A stretch of 64,000 bases of DNA from Rothia kristinae NBRC 15354 (lineage in GTDB: Bacteria; Actinomycetota; Actinomycetes; Actinomycetales; Micrococcaceae), in NCBI RefSeq assembly GCF_001570865.1, contig NZ_BCSM01000002.1, forward strand, positions 186,001 to 250,000, read 5' to 3'. Positions 26,026-33,277 of this stretch are shown piece after piece; within the stretch, counting starts at the first letter, position 1, and every line of letters begins with the position of its first letter. Under the pieces are notes generated by a model. The model was not told the origin of the DNA. It made no database searches and saw only the letters and a list, made by a program, of their open reading frames with translations. The position numbers and the translations under genes are program-made.

Positions 26026-26056
26026 TTGGACAGCGCCGCCGGGAGCTGGGTACGAT
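26026..26056 (+). promoter_or_regulatory. Promoter of tRNA-Leu
   Basis: TTGGAC (26026-26031) and TACGAT (26051-26056) with a 19-base spacer resemble housekeeping -35 and -10 elements, about 52 bases before the tRNA. Confidence 0.5.
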
Positions 26057-26107
26057 CAACAGCGTTGCTTTTCGCGACGACCCTCCAGGGTCGCTGCGAA
26101 GGTCCAC

Positions 26108-26194
26108 GCGCGAGTGGCGGAATAGGCAGACGCGCACGGTTCAGGTCCGTGTTCCTTAATCGGAGTGGGGGTTCAACTCCCCCCTCGCGCACCA
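26108..26194 (+). tRNA. tRNA-Leu (anticodon CAG)
   Basis: An 87-base class II tRNA. Acceptor stem GCGCGAG pairs with CTCGCGC, followed by encoded ACCA. The anticodon stem-loop is CACGG-TTCAGGT-CCGTG, giving anticodon CAG, which reads CUG, the main leucine codon in GC-rich genomes. The long variable arm and T-loop GGTTCAACTCC are present. It sits beside fhaA, as in related actinobacteria. Confidence 0.96.
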
Positions 26195-26278
26195 GTCGGA
26201 ACCGGCTGATCGCTTCGGCGGTCAGTCGGTTCTTCGCGTCTGGAGACCCTTCTCGCGGTCCGGATGCGGCCTATGTGC

Positions 26279-26345
26279 TGAGATGCGGGGTTCCTGCTGA
26301 GGTGCGTCCCGGCGTGCGGTATCTCAGCAGAAACCCCGCATCTCA
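26279..26345. repeat. Long palindrome P4 (family B)
   Basis: Arms 26279-26303 and 26321-26345, 25 bases with 23 complementary, outer part TGAGATGCGGGGTT. Between the tRNA-Leu end (26194) and the ferritin gene end (26387), so it can serve as terminator for both. Its left arm and the start of P5 at 30845 share GCTGAGAT-CGGGGTTC-TGCTGAG with few differences. Confidence 0.8.
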
Positions 26346-26386
26346 ACGGGTGGGGTGAGGTGGGGTGATCTCCTCGGGAGGCCGGA

Positions 26387-26905
26387 TCAGTCGTCGGCCT
26401 CGGTGCCCTCCTCGGGGCGCTGGGCCAGCTCGGCGTCCAGGCGCAGGATGCCGGAGCCGTCATCGCCGACCAGCTTCACGCGGCCGATGATCTCGGAGAC
26501 CGTGGCCTCCTCCTCGATCTGCTCGTCCACGAACCAGTTCAGCAGCGGGCGGGAGTCGTAGTCGCCCTCGGCGTCGGCCTCGCGGTACAGCTCCCGGATG
26601 GACTCGGAGACCTTCTGCTCGTGGGCCAGCGCGGCCTCGAAGATCTCCAGCACGGACAGCCCGCGCTTCACGCCCGGGGCGGGGATGTCCCCGATGGCGG
26701 CGTGGTTGTCGCGGTCCGCCAGGTGGTCGATGAACTTGTTGGCGTGGACGATCTCCTCGTCCGCCTGGTGGCGCAGCCACGCGGCGATGCCGGGGAGGTC
26801 CTGCTCCTCGGCCTCGATGGCCAGCTGACGGTAGGTCAGGGAGGCCTCGAACTCCATGGTCACCTGGGCCTGGAACTTCTTCTCAAGATCTGCAGACATC
26901 TTCAT
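26387..26905 (-). CDS. ftn: Non-haem ferritin
   Basis: A 172-residue iron-storage protein that oxidises Fe(II) and stores ferric mineral in a 24-subunit shell. The four-helix bundle has ferroxidase-centre residues in MEFEASLTYRQLAIEAEE, LRHQADEEIVHANKF and FEAALAHEQKVSESI, then WFVDEQIEEEATVSEI. These patterns identify bacterial ferritin rather than bacterioferritin (no haem Met motif) or Dps. ATG 26905 and ATG 26899 are both possible starts, differing by two residues. An IdeR-like half site lies 40-56 bases upstream. Ends 42 bases from palindrome P4. Confidence 0.93.
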   Translation of the reverse strand: MKMSADLEKKFQAQVTMEFEASLTYRQLAIEAEEQDLPGIAAWLRHQADEEIVHANKFIDHLADRDNHAAIGDIPAPGVKRGLSVLEIFEAALAHEQKVSESIRELYREADAEGDYDSRPLLNWFVDEQIEEEATVSEIIGRVKLVGDDGSGILRLDAELAQRPEEGTEADD

Positions 26906-26944
26906 GGTCCCGACGATATCCGCGAAACCGCTCCGTGTCAGCAG

Positions 26945-26961
26945 TGCCCAGCCTTGCCTCA
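26945..26961 (-). promoter_or_regulatory. Possible IdeR/DtxR half-site before ferritin
   Basis: On the minus strand TGAGGCAAGGCTGGGCA keeps the left half of the DtxR/IdeR consensus (AGGnnAGGCT), about 10 of 19 positions overall. IdeR activates ferritin genes in mycobacteria. It overlaps the last codon of the DUF808 gene. Weak support. Confidence 0.25.
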
Positions 26962-27885
26962 GCCGCGGGTGCGGCGCACCAGAGCGACGGCGCCCACCAC
27001 CACCGTGCCGGCGAGGAACCCGGCGACCATCGCGCACAGCGTCTCCACGAGCCACGTCAGCGCCCCGGCCGCAGCCCCCGCGCCGTGCACCAGGTGCTCC
27101 GCGGCGTGCACCAGCGCCATCGGTGTGTGCCAGCCCAGCTCATCCGCGCCCGTGAGCAGCAGGTGCCCGCCGACCCACAGCATCGCGAAGACCCCCACCA
27201 CGGAGATCACCGTCATGACCGCGGGCATCGCCCGCACCAGCCCGGCCCCCACGCGCCGGGAGGTCGGCCCGCCGCGGCGGGACAGCGCCAGCCCGACGTC
27301 GTCGGCCTTGACCAGCAGCCCCACGACCCCGTACACGAGCACCGTGATCACCACGGCCACGATCACCAGGATCACCGCGCGGGACCAGAACCCCTCCGAA
27401 GCCACCTCGTTCAGGGAGATCACCATGATCTCCGCGCTGAGGATGAAGTCCGTGCGCACCGCCCCGGAGACCACCTGCCGCTCCGCATCGGGACCCTGGT
27501 GCGCGGCCGGCTCCTCCTGCGGGGCGTGCCCGGTCAGCTTCTCCCAGATCTTCTCCGCGCCCTCGAAGCACAGGTAGGCGCCGCCGATCATGAGCAGCGG
27601 GGTCAGCGCCCACGGGGCGAACTGGCTCAGCAGCAGCGCCAGCGGCAGGATGAACAGGATCTTGTTGCGCAGAGAGCCCTTGGTGATCTTCCAGATGATC
27701 GGCAGCTCCCGCGCGGGACTGACCCCCTGCACGTAGCGCGGAGCCACCGCGGTGTCGTCCACGACGACGCCGGCCGCTTTCGCGCTGGCCCGTCCGGCCG
27801 CCGCCGCGACGTCGTCCGTGCTGGCCGCGGCCATCTTCGCCAGCGCCGCCACGTCATCCAGCAGCGCCGCGAGCCCTCCCGCCAT
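26959..27885 (-). CDS. DUF808 family membrane protein (YedI-like)
   Basis: A 308-residue inner-membrane protein of the DUF808/YedI family, whose biochemical role is not established. The signature N-terminus is MAGGLAALLDDVAALAKMAA, followed by DDTAVAPRYVQGVSPARELPIIWKI. The family GGAYLCFEGAEK segment and a run of membrane segments to the C-terminus (about 6 in all) follow. ATG 27885 is chosen because the family begins exactly there. It lies 11 bases after the SDR gene on the same strand and so may be cotranscribed with it. Confidence 0.9.
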   Translation of the reverse strand: MAGGLAALLDDVAALAKMAAASTDDVAAAAGRASAKAAGVVVDDTAVAPRYVQGVSPARELPIIWKITKGSLRNKILFILPLALLLSQFAPWALTPLLMIGGAYLCFEGAEKIWEKLTGHAPQEEPAAHQGPDAERQVVSGAVRTDFILSAEIMVISLNEVASEGFWSRAVILVIVAVVITVLVYGVVGLLVKADDVGLALSRRGGPTSRRVGAGLVRAMPAVMTVISVVGVFAMLWVGGHLLLTGADELGWHTPMALVHAAEHLVHGAGAAAGALTWLVETLCAMVAGFLAGTVVVGAVALVRRTRG

Positions 27886-27896
27886 GACCGGGTCCG

Positions 27897-28709
27897 CTAC
27901 TTCGCCTCGACGCGCGGGCGGACCCACACCTCGGTCAGCTGGGTGTCCGCGGGGGCGTCCAGGACGTGGCGCACCGACCGGGCCACGGTCTCCGGCTCGA
28001 TCAGCCGGGCCGGGGCGGCCTTCGGGTAGTCGTCATCCCACTGCACCATCGGGGTGTCCACGGGCCCGGGGGCCACGGTCGCCACCCGCAGCCCCGTCTG
28101 CGCGGTCTCCTGCCGCAGCCCGTCGGCCAGGGCCTGGACCGCGTGCTTGGAGGCGGCGTAGGCCACGTTGTACGGGTTCACCGCCCGGGAGGCCCCGGAG
28201 CCCAGGAACACCACGGTGCCCGGCAGGGCGTCCGCCTCCACCGGGGCCGCGGCCTCGCGCAGCAGGGGCAGCAGCACCCGGGTCAGCTCCGCCGGGGCCA
28301 TCACGTTGGTCTCGAGCATGCTCCGCCAGTGGGGGACGTCGGCGTCGGCCACGGTGGCGCGCGGGGCGATCGCCGCGGCGTGCACCAGGGCGTCCGAGCG
28401 CGGCAGCCGGGAGAACACCGCGTCGATGCCCTCCAGGTCCGTCAGGTCCGCGACCAGCGGCAGGATCGCCCCGGGGGCGGCCTCCGGGCGCCGGGGGCCC
28501 TGCTGGGCGCGGGCGGCCAGCTCCTCGAGGCGCTCGCGGCGGCGCCCGACGGCCACCACGAGCCGGTCCCGGGACAGGTCCAGGGCGATGCGCGAGCCGA
28601 TGCCGCCGCTGGCGCCGGTCACGACGACGACTGGCAGGTCGGAGCGCTGGGTCGCGTCCTGGATGGCGTCGAGATCTGCGGAGAGGGTGCTGTGCTGCTC
28701 GGTGCTCAT
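27897..28709 (-). CDS. Short-chain dehydrogenase/reductase (SDR)
   Basis: A 270-residue classical SDR oxidoreductase. The nucleotide-binding motif is VVVTGASGGIGSRIAL (about residue 28), an Arg-rich strand after beta-2 (VVAVGRRRERLEEL) suggests NADPH preference, and the catalytic Tyr-Lys pair is in YNVAYAASKHAV with Ser upstream in VVFLGSGASRAV. The substrate cannot be deduced. The first 25 residues form a polar lead. It precedes the DUF808 gene by 11 bases. The promoter must lie in the 360-base gap shared with the divergent gene at 29070. Confidence 0.88.
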   Translation of the reverse strand: MSTEQHSTLSADLDAIQDATQRSDLPVVVVTGASGGIGSRIALDLSRDRLVVAVGRRRERLEELAARAQQGPRRPEAAPGAILPLVADLTDLEGIDAVFSRLPRSDALVHAAAIAPRATVADADVPHWRSMLETNVMAPAELTRVLLPLLREAAAPVEADALPGTVVFLGSGASRAVNPYNVAYAASKHAVQALADGLRQETAQTGLRVATVAPGPVDTPMVQWDDDYPKAAPARLIEPETVARSVRHVLDAPADTQLTEVWVRPRVEAK

Positions 28710-29069
28710 GGGGACAGCCTACGGGGCGAGCCGGGGGTGCGTGTCGGGTGCGCGCCGACCCCGGATGCTTCGGCAAGCTCAGTATTGTCAGGTGGTTCCC
28801 AGGTCCCTGGGGGTGCGGCCACAGGATCGGCCCCTATCGTCATCAGTACCTCATGAAGGTGCGAGTGATTGATGAGGGGCGGACCGCGAATCCGCTCCCA
28901 CCGACGGCCCGGCCGCAGCGTCTCCCACGACGCGGCGTCCGGGCCGTCGGCGTCTGCGGGACCCGCTCCTGCGCGCACCCCCCGCCGCGTCCGGGAATAG
29001 AGTCCCCGCCCCGCGAGTTGATTGATCCGTAAAGCAATCGGCCGTGAGGGCCGGGACGAGGAGGAAGCC
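28710..29069. other. Intergenic region, divergent SDR / NAD(P)-binding protein
   Basis: 360 bases. It contains a nested dyad at 28840-28875 (TCATCA ... ACCT-CATGA-AGGT ... TGATGA), which could be an operator for the SDR gene, and the SigR-like promoter and 19-base box at 28994-29041 for the gene at 29070. No coding sequence or RNA gene is seen. Confidence 0.5.
28994..29041 (+). promoter_or_regulatory. SigR/SigH-like promoter plus shared 19-base box
   Basis: GGAAT (28994-28998), 18 bases, GTT (29017-29019), then TTGATCCGTAAAGCAATCG (29022-29040), 17 of 19 bases as in the yceI promoter at 10064. GTT begins 53 bases before the ATG in both genes. Confidence 0.5.
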
Positions 29070-29675
29070 ATGAAGATCGCCGTCATCGGAGCCACCGGCA
29101 TGATCGGATCCCGCACGGTCGCCGAGGCCGTGCGCCGCGGCCACGTCGTGGACGCCTACAGCCGCAGCGGCCGCACCGTCGAGGGCGCGGACGCCTCCGC
29201 GGCGCTGGACCTCGCGGACACCGCCGCCGTCATCGACGTGATCGGCCGGCACGACGTCACCCTGATCGCCGCCGTCTCCGGTCGCGGCGGGGAGATGGAC
29301 CAGAACGTGGCCGACCACCGGGCCCTCATCGAGGCCGCCCCCGTGGGTCGGCTCGTGGTGGTCGGCGGGGCCGGGGCCCTGCAGGCCGATGCCCAGACCC
29401 GCCTCAAGGACACCCCGGACTTCCCCGAGCAGTTCAGGACGGAGGCCCAGACCTTCTCCGACGTGCTGGACCTGTACCGCGCATCCGAGGGTCTGCACTG
29501 GAGCATGCTCGCCCCCGCGCCGATGATCGCTCCCGGGCAGCGCACCGGCAGCTACCGGACCGAGCTGGACGTGCCGGCCGGGGAGAGCATCTCCGCCGAG
29601 GACTTCGCGGTGGCCCTGGTGGACGAGGCGGAGTCCGACGCCCACGCCGGCCGCCGCTTCACCGTCGCCAACTGA
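29070..29675 (+). CDS. NAD(P)-binding protein, NmrA/YwnB-like atypical SDR
   Basis: A 201-residue protein with an N-terminal Rossmann motif KIAVIGATGMIGSRTVAEA and the family segments SGRGGEMDQNVADHRALIEAA, VVVGGAGALQ and LHWSMLAPAPMIAPGQRTG. This is the atypical SDR group that includes NmrA-like sensors and flavin- or biliverdin-reductase-like enzymes. The Tyr-Lys catalytic pair of classical SDRs is absent, so it may be a redox sensor or use another mechanism. ATG 29070 has GAGGAGGAA upstream and begins right at the Rossmann strand. The promoter shared with yceI suggests a stress role. Confidence 0.85.
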   Translation: MKIAVIGATGMIGSRTVAEAVRRGHVVDAYSRSGRTVEGADASAALDLADTAAVIDVIGRHDVTLIAAVSGRGGEMDQNVADHRALIEAAPVGRLVVVGGAGALQADAQTRLKDTPDFPEQFRTEAQTFSDVLDLYRASEGLHWSMLAPAPMIAPGQRTGSYRTELDVPAGESISAEDFAVALVDEAESDAHAGRRFTVAN

Positions 29676-29723
29676 GCCGCCGGGGGCCGGGGGCCCGGGT
29701 GCGGTGTCGATAGAGTGGTCGCC

Positions 29724-30113
29724 ATGAGCACCACCGACCCCGCCCCGCAGGGTCCCGGCAGCGTCCGGCTGGACGCGTGGCTGTGGTCCGTGCGCCTGTT
29801 CAAGACCCGCTCCGCCGCGACCGCCGCCTGCCGGGCCGGGCACGTACGGCTGGACGACCAGCCGGTCAAGGCCTCCCAGCCGGTGCGCGTCGGCGACGTC
29901 GTGAAGGTCCGCCAGCCCGGCTGGGAGCGGGTCTTCGAAGTCACCCGGCTGATCGCCAAGCGCGTCGGGGCGCCCGTGGCCCGGGAATGCTACGTGGACC
30001 ATTCCCCGCCCAGACCCAGCGCGCTCACCGCCCCCGTCCCGCGGCGCGAGCGCGGGGCCGGGCGGCCCACCAAGAAGGAGCGGCGCGAGCTGGATCGGCT
30101 GCGGGCTCGCTGA
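29724..30113 (+). CDS. hslR: S4-domain RNA-binding protein, HslR (Hsp15)-like
   Basis: A 129-residue protein with an S4 RNA-binding fold at about 14-75 (VRLDAWLWSVRLFKTRSAATAACRAGHVRLD) and a basic C-terminal tail (RRERGAGRPTKKERRELDRL). In E. coli Hsp15 rescues stalled 50S subunits carrying nascent chains. ATG 29724 is chosen; only three residues would be added by the GTG at 29715. It follows the NAD(P)-binding gene by 48 bases and may be transcribed with it. Confidence 0.88.
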   Translation: MSTTDPAPQGPGSVRLDAWLWSVRLFKTRSAATAACRAGHVRLDDQPVKASQPVRVGDVVKVRQPGWERVFEVTRLIAKRVGAPVARECYVDHSPPRPSALTAPVPRRERGAGRPTKKERRELDRLRAR

Positions 30114-30361
30114 GCCGCGGAGGGAGCTGGCACCGCAGCGCGTCCTCCGCGAGCCGTCATCCCCGTGGCCACCGGGACCCTGCGCACGACCGCGAGGGTG
30201 GCGTGTGGCCCTCTGCCGTGCCGGGACGGCTGAGAGCTTAATCGGCGGGTCCGGGGCCGACGCCGCGCTCCGGTGTGGAGAAGAATCGCAGCCGAGACAG
30301 GATCGGCCGCACGACGAGCGCGCGGCGGTCCGTTCACGAGAAGAGAAGGGAAGGCACGAAC

Positions 30362-30838
30362 ATGATGGGCAAGCGTCGTCAGCGTCGTCAGCAGGAGCGC
30401 CGGCTGCAGCGGTTCCAGGAGGCCGCCGGAGTGCCGCAGGGGGAGGACCGCGTGGTGCCCGGGCACCCGGGCCGCAGTCTGGCGCGGGTGGCCCTCGGCG
30501 GGTTCCTGACCTTCGCCGGGATCGGGCACCTGACGTTCTCCCGGCAGGAGTTCCAGGCGCAGGTGCCCTCCTGGGTCCCGCTGGACCCGGATCTGGTGGT
30601 GCTGGGCTCCGGGGTCGTGGAGATCGCCCTGGGCCTGGGCCTGATCTCCGGGAAGCGGCCCAAGATGTTCGGTCACCTGGCCACGGGCCTGTTCATCGGG
30701 GTGTTCCCCGGCAACATCGCGCAGTTCGTGGAGCGCCGGGACGGCTTCGGGCTGGACACGGACCGCAAGCGCGCCGCGCGGCTGCTCTTCCAGCCCGTGC
30801 TGGTGGACTGGGCGCTGTCCAGCACCCGCCAGGACTGA
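30362..30838 (+). CDS. DoxX-like small membrane protein
   Basis: A 158-residue protein with a very basic N-terminus (GKRRQRRQQERRLQR) and four membrane segments. It resembles the DoxX family by FLTFAGIGHLTFSRQEFQAQVPSWVP and LGSGVVEIALGLGLISG, then GHLATGLFIGVFPGNIAQF. DoxX-like proteins take part in redox or quinone-linked processes, but this one has no assigned role. ATG 30362 has GGGAAGG upstream. It converges on lplA with palindrome P5 between. Confidence 0.78.
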   Translation: MMGKRRQRRQQERRLQRFQEAAGVPQGEDRVVPGHPGRSLARVALGGFLTFAGIGHLTFSRQEFQAQVPSWVPLDPDLVVLGSGVVEIALGLGLISGKRPKMFGHLATGLFIGVFPGNIAQFVERRDGFGLDTDRKRAARLLFQPVLVDWALSSTRQD

Positions 30839-30854
30839 CGCCCCGCTGAGATAC

Positions 30855-30926
30855 CGGGTTCGTGCTGAGATACCGCACGGCGGGACGCATCTGAAGCACG
30901 ATCTCCGCATCTCAGCACGAAACCCG
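30855..30926. repeat. Long palindrome P5 (family B)
   Basis: Outer arms CGGGTTCGTGCTGAGAT (30855-30871) and ATCTCAGCACGAAACCCG (30909-30926), with one unpaired base, enclosing a smaller stem. Between the convergent DoxX-like (ends 30838) and lplA (ends 30970) genes. Related to P4 at 26279. Confidence 0.75.
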
Positions 30927-30969
30927 ACCCGGCCCCCGCCCTCGGTGGACGGGGGCTGCGGCCTGAGCC

Positions 30970-32034
30970 TCAGGGGACCCGGTGGGTCCACTCCTCGGTG
31001 CCGAACTTCTCCTCCACCAGGCGGCGCCCGGCGTCGAGCTCCTCCTGGCTCAGCTGACCGTCGGCGGCACCCGTGCGGGCGCGGAACACCCGCGTCATCG
31101 CCGCGATGATGCCCTCCCGGGACTCCCCGGTCTGCCGGCGCAGCGGGTCCACCCGCTTCTTGGCGCTGCGGATGCCCTTGTCGGAGATCTTCGCCTGCCC
31201 GACCCGCAGCACCTCCATCATCTTGTCCGCGTCGATGTCGTAGGACATGGTCACGTGGTGCAGGATCGCGCCCGGCACCCGCTTCTGGGCTGCTCCGCCG
31301 ATCTTCCCGCCGGTGGAGGTGATGTCGTTGATCGGCTTGTACCAGGCCTGCACCCCCAGCTCCCCGAGGGCCTGCAGCACCCACTGATCCAGGAAGGCGT
31401 AGGACTGCTCGTAGCTCAGCCCCGCCACCAGGGAATCCGGGGCGTACAGCGAGTAGGTGACGCAGTTGCCGCCCTCCATGAACATCGCCCCGCCCCCGGA
31501 GATACGGCGCACGACGTCGATCCCGTGCTCGGCCACCCCTTCCGGGTGCAGCTCGTTGGCGTAGGACTGGTAGGAGCCGATCACGGTCGCCTTGTCCTCC
31601 CAGTCCCAGAACCTCAGCGTCGGCCCGCGCCGCCCGGCCTGCACCTGCTCCAGCAGGTGCTGATCCAGGGCCACGTTCAGCGCCGTCGGCAGGGTCCCCG
31701 GGCGCAGGATCTCCCAGGAGAAGTCGGAGAAGTCCTGCGCCTCGGTCACCGCCCGGCGCACCGTGAGGGCGACGTCGGCGGTGGAGAAGCCGTGCAGGTG
31801 CAGCTCCTGCCCGAAGGGCGCCAGCGCCGCATCCAGCCGCGCGGTCAGGGCCGCGCCGTCCTCGTGCACGGAGGCGCCGACCAGGGCGGGGGCCAGACTC
31901 TCGAAGGCCTCCTCCGGCTCCAGGAAGAAGTCCCCGGAGATGGTCGCGGCCGTGATGCGCTCGGCGTCGGTGGTCACGTCCGCGACGACGAGCTTGCCGC
32001 CGGGGACCTTGATCTCAGCATGGTGTCCGCTCAT
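30970..32034 (-). CDS. lplA: Lipoate-protein ligase A-like, accessory domain first
   Basis: A 354-residue protein that attaches scavenged lipoate to 2-oxoacid dehydrogenases and glycine cleavage H protein. The catalytic part (about 110-320) has LRFWDWEDKATVIGSYQSYANE, RRISGGGAMFMEGGNCVTYSL and GGKIGGAAQKRVPGAILHH, the lipoate/biotin ligase fold. The first 100 residues (AEIKVPGGKLVVADV; ATISGDFFLEPEEAFESL) look like the accessory domain that follows the catalytic domain in E. coli LplA, so the order is reversed. ATG 32034 has GGAGG upstream. No lipA or lipB is nearby; an octanoyltransferase role is the main alternative. Confidence 0.85.
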   Translation of the reverse strand: MSGHHAEIKVPGGKLVVADVTTDAERITAATISGDFFLEPEEAFESLAPALVGASVHEDGAALTARLDAALAPFGQELHLHGFSTADVALTVRRAVTEAQDFSDFSWEILRPGTLPTALNVALDQHLLEQVQAGRRGPTLRFWDWEDKATVIGSYQSYANELHPEGVAEHGIDVVRRISGGGAMFMEGGNCVTYSLYAPDSLVAGLSYEQSYAFLDQWVLQALGELGVQAWYKPINDITSTGGKIGGAAQKRVPGAILHHVTMSYDIDADKMMEVLRVGQAKISDKGIRSAKKRVDPLRRQTGESREGIIAAMTRVFRARTGAADGQLSQEELDAGRRLVEEKFGTEEWTHRVP

Positions 32035-32215
32035 ATCCTCCAGCCTAGGACCGCCCGGGTCCCTCCGCCCGACCCGATCCCGCTTCCGGCGGATACGACC
32101 AGGACCGCGGAACCCGCCGGACCCGTCCGCGCAGACCGAAGACCGCCGGCTCGCGGGCGGCCAGGCGCGCTCGCGCCCGGTCCGCGCCTCGCCCCGGTGG
32201 AGGTCCTCCTGGCAC

Positions 32216-33277
32216 GTGCCCGTGGGGCTGTTCGTCCTGGCGCTGTCCGTGCTCGGCGTCGTCGCCGGCACGCTGGTGGGCCGGATGCCGTGGGAGACGC
32301 CCAGCAGCGCCACGGCCCAGTTCCGCTCCGCGCAGACCTACCGGCTGGAGTCCGGGCATACCTACGACATCTACAGCAAGGTGCTGCTGCTGGAGGACGC
32401 CTGCACCGTGACCCCGCAGGGCGGAACCGGAGCGGTGCTGCGCCAGGACCTGGACCTGGACAGCGCCGTGGTGCAGGACGAAGCCCTCTGGGTGCCGGTG
32501 CTCACCTTCCGGGTGAGCGCGGCCGGGGAGTATCGGCTCTCCTGCGAGGCCGGGCACCCCATGCTGCTGGCCGATCCCCAGCAGATCCCGGATCAGCACC
32601 GGCAGAACACCGCGGTGATGGGTGAGAACGACGCGGACGTCGCCGTCCTCCTGGGGGCCTTCCTCGGCCTGCCGCTGGGGGCGGTGCTGTGCGGGGTCGG
32701 CTCCGCGCGACGTCGACGCTGCCCCGGGGAGGGCCGGCAGAAGACGGGCCGGAACCTCACCGTGCTGGGCGGGGCCATGATCCTCACCGCGATCGGGCTG
32801 GCGATGCTCACCCCCTCGGCGGGGATCCCCGGCGGGCAGAGCTTCTCAGGGTCCCGCGAGATCACCCTGCCCGCGGATGCCGAGATCAGCATCTACCGGG
32901 CCGAATGGATGTCCGGACCGTATCCGCAGAAGTGCACCGTGGAGGCGGTGGAGGCGGGCGGGGACGGCCGGGTGCGCCCGCTGCCCCTGGACACCGCCAG
33001 CACCGGGTGGGACGGGGAGGCCCTGCTGCGTCCCGTCGCGACGGTGCGCACCGGTGAGGCCGGGACGTACCGGGTCTCCTGCCCGGACGGCAAGAAGGCG
33101 ACGGCGGCCGGGCCGCACCGGATGTGGACCGCGGACCACGGCATCGCCCCCGGGGTCTTCGGTGAGACGGCGGCCGTGCTGCTCCTGCCCGCCCTGCTCC
33201 TGCTGATCCTCGGGCCCATCCTGTGGATCGTGGGGCACCGTCGGATGACCGGGAAGGGGCGGTGGAGATGGGTATGA
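32216..33277 (+). CDS. Membrane protein with a tandemly repeated outer domain
   Basis: A 353-residue protein of no family I recognise. It is built from two similar halves, each a membrane segment, an extracytoplasmic beta-rich domain of about 110 residues and another membrane segment. The domains share a pattern: YRLESGHTYDIYSK ... CTVTPQGG ... GEYRLSCEAGHPM in half 1, and ITLPADAEISIYRAEW ... CTVEAVEAG ... GTYRVSCPDGKKA in half 2, each with a conserved Cys pair. GTG 32216 starts just before the first membrane segment and follows GGTGGAGGT. The next gene overlaps by 4 bases (ATGA), so it is co-translated with a TPM-domain lipoprotein and is probably its partner. Confidence 0.65.
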   Translation: MPVGLFVLALSVLGVVAGTLVGRMPWETPSSATAQFRSAQTYRLESGHTYDIYSKVLLLEDACTVTPQGGTGAVLRQDLDLDSAVVQDEALWVPVLTFRVSAAGEYRLSCEAGHPMLLADPQQIPDQHRQNTAVMGENDADVAVLLGAFLGLPLGAVLCGVGSARRRRCPGEGRQKTGRNLTVLGGAMILTAIGLAMLTPSAGIPGGQSFSGSREITLPADAEISIYRAEWMSGPYPQKCTVEAVEAGGDGRVRPLPLDTASTGWDGEALLRPVATVRTGEAGTYRVSCPDGKKATAAGPHRMWTADHGIAPGVFGETAAVLLLPALLLLILGPILWIVGHRRMTGKGRWRWV

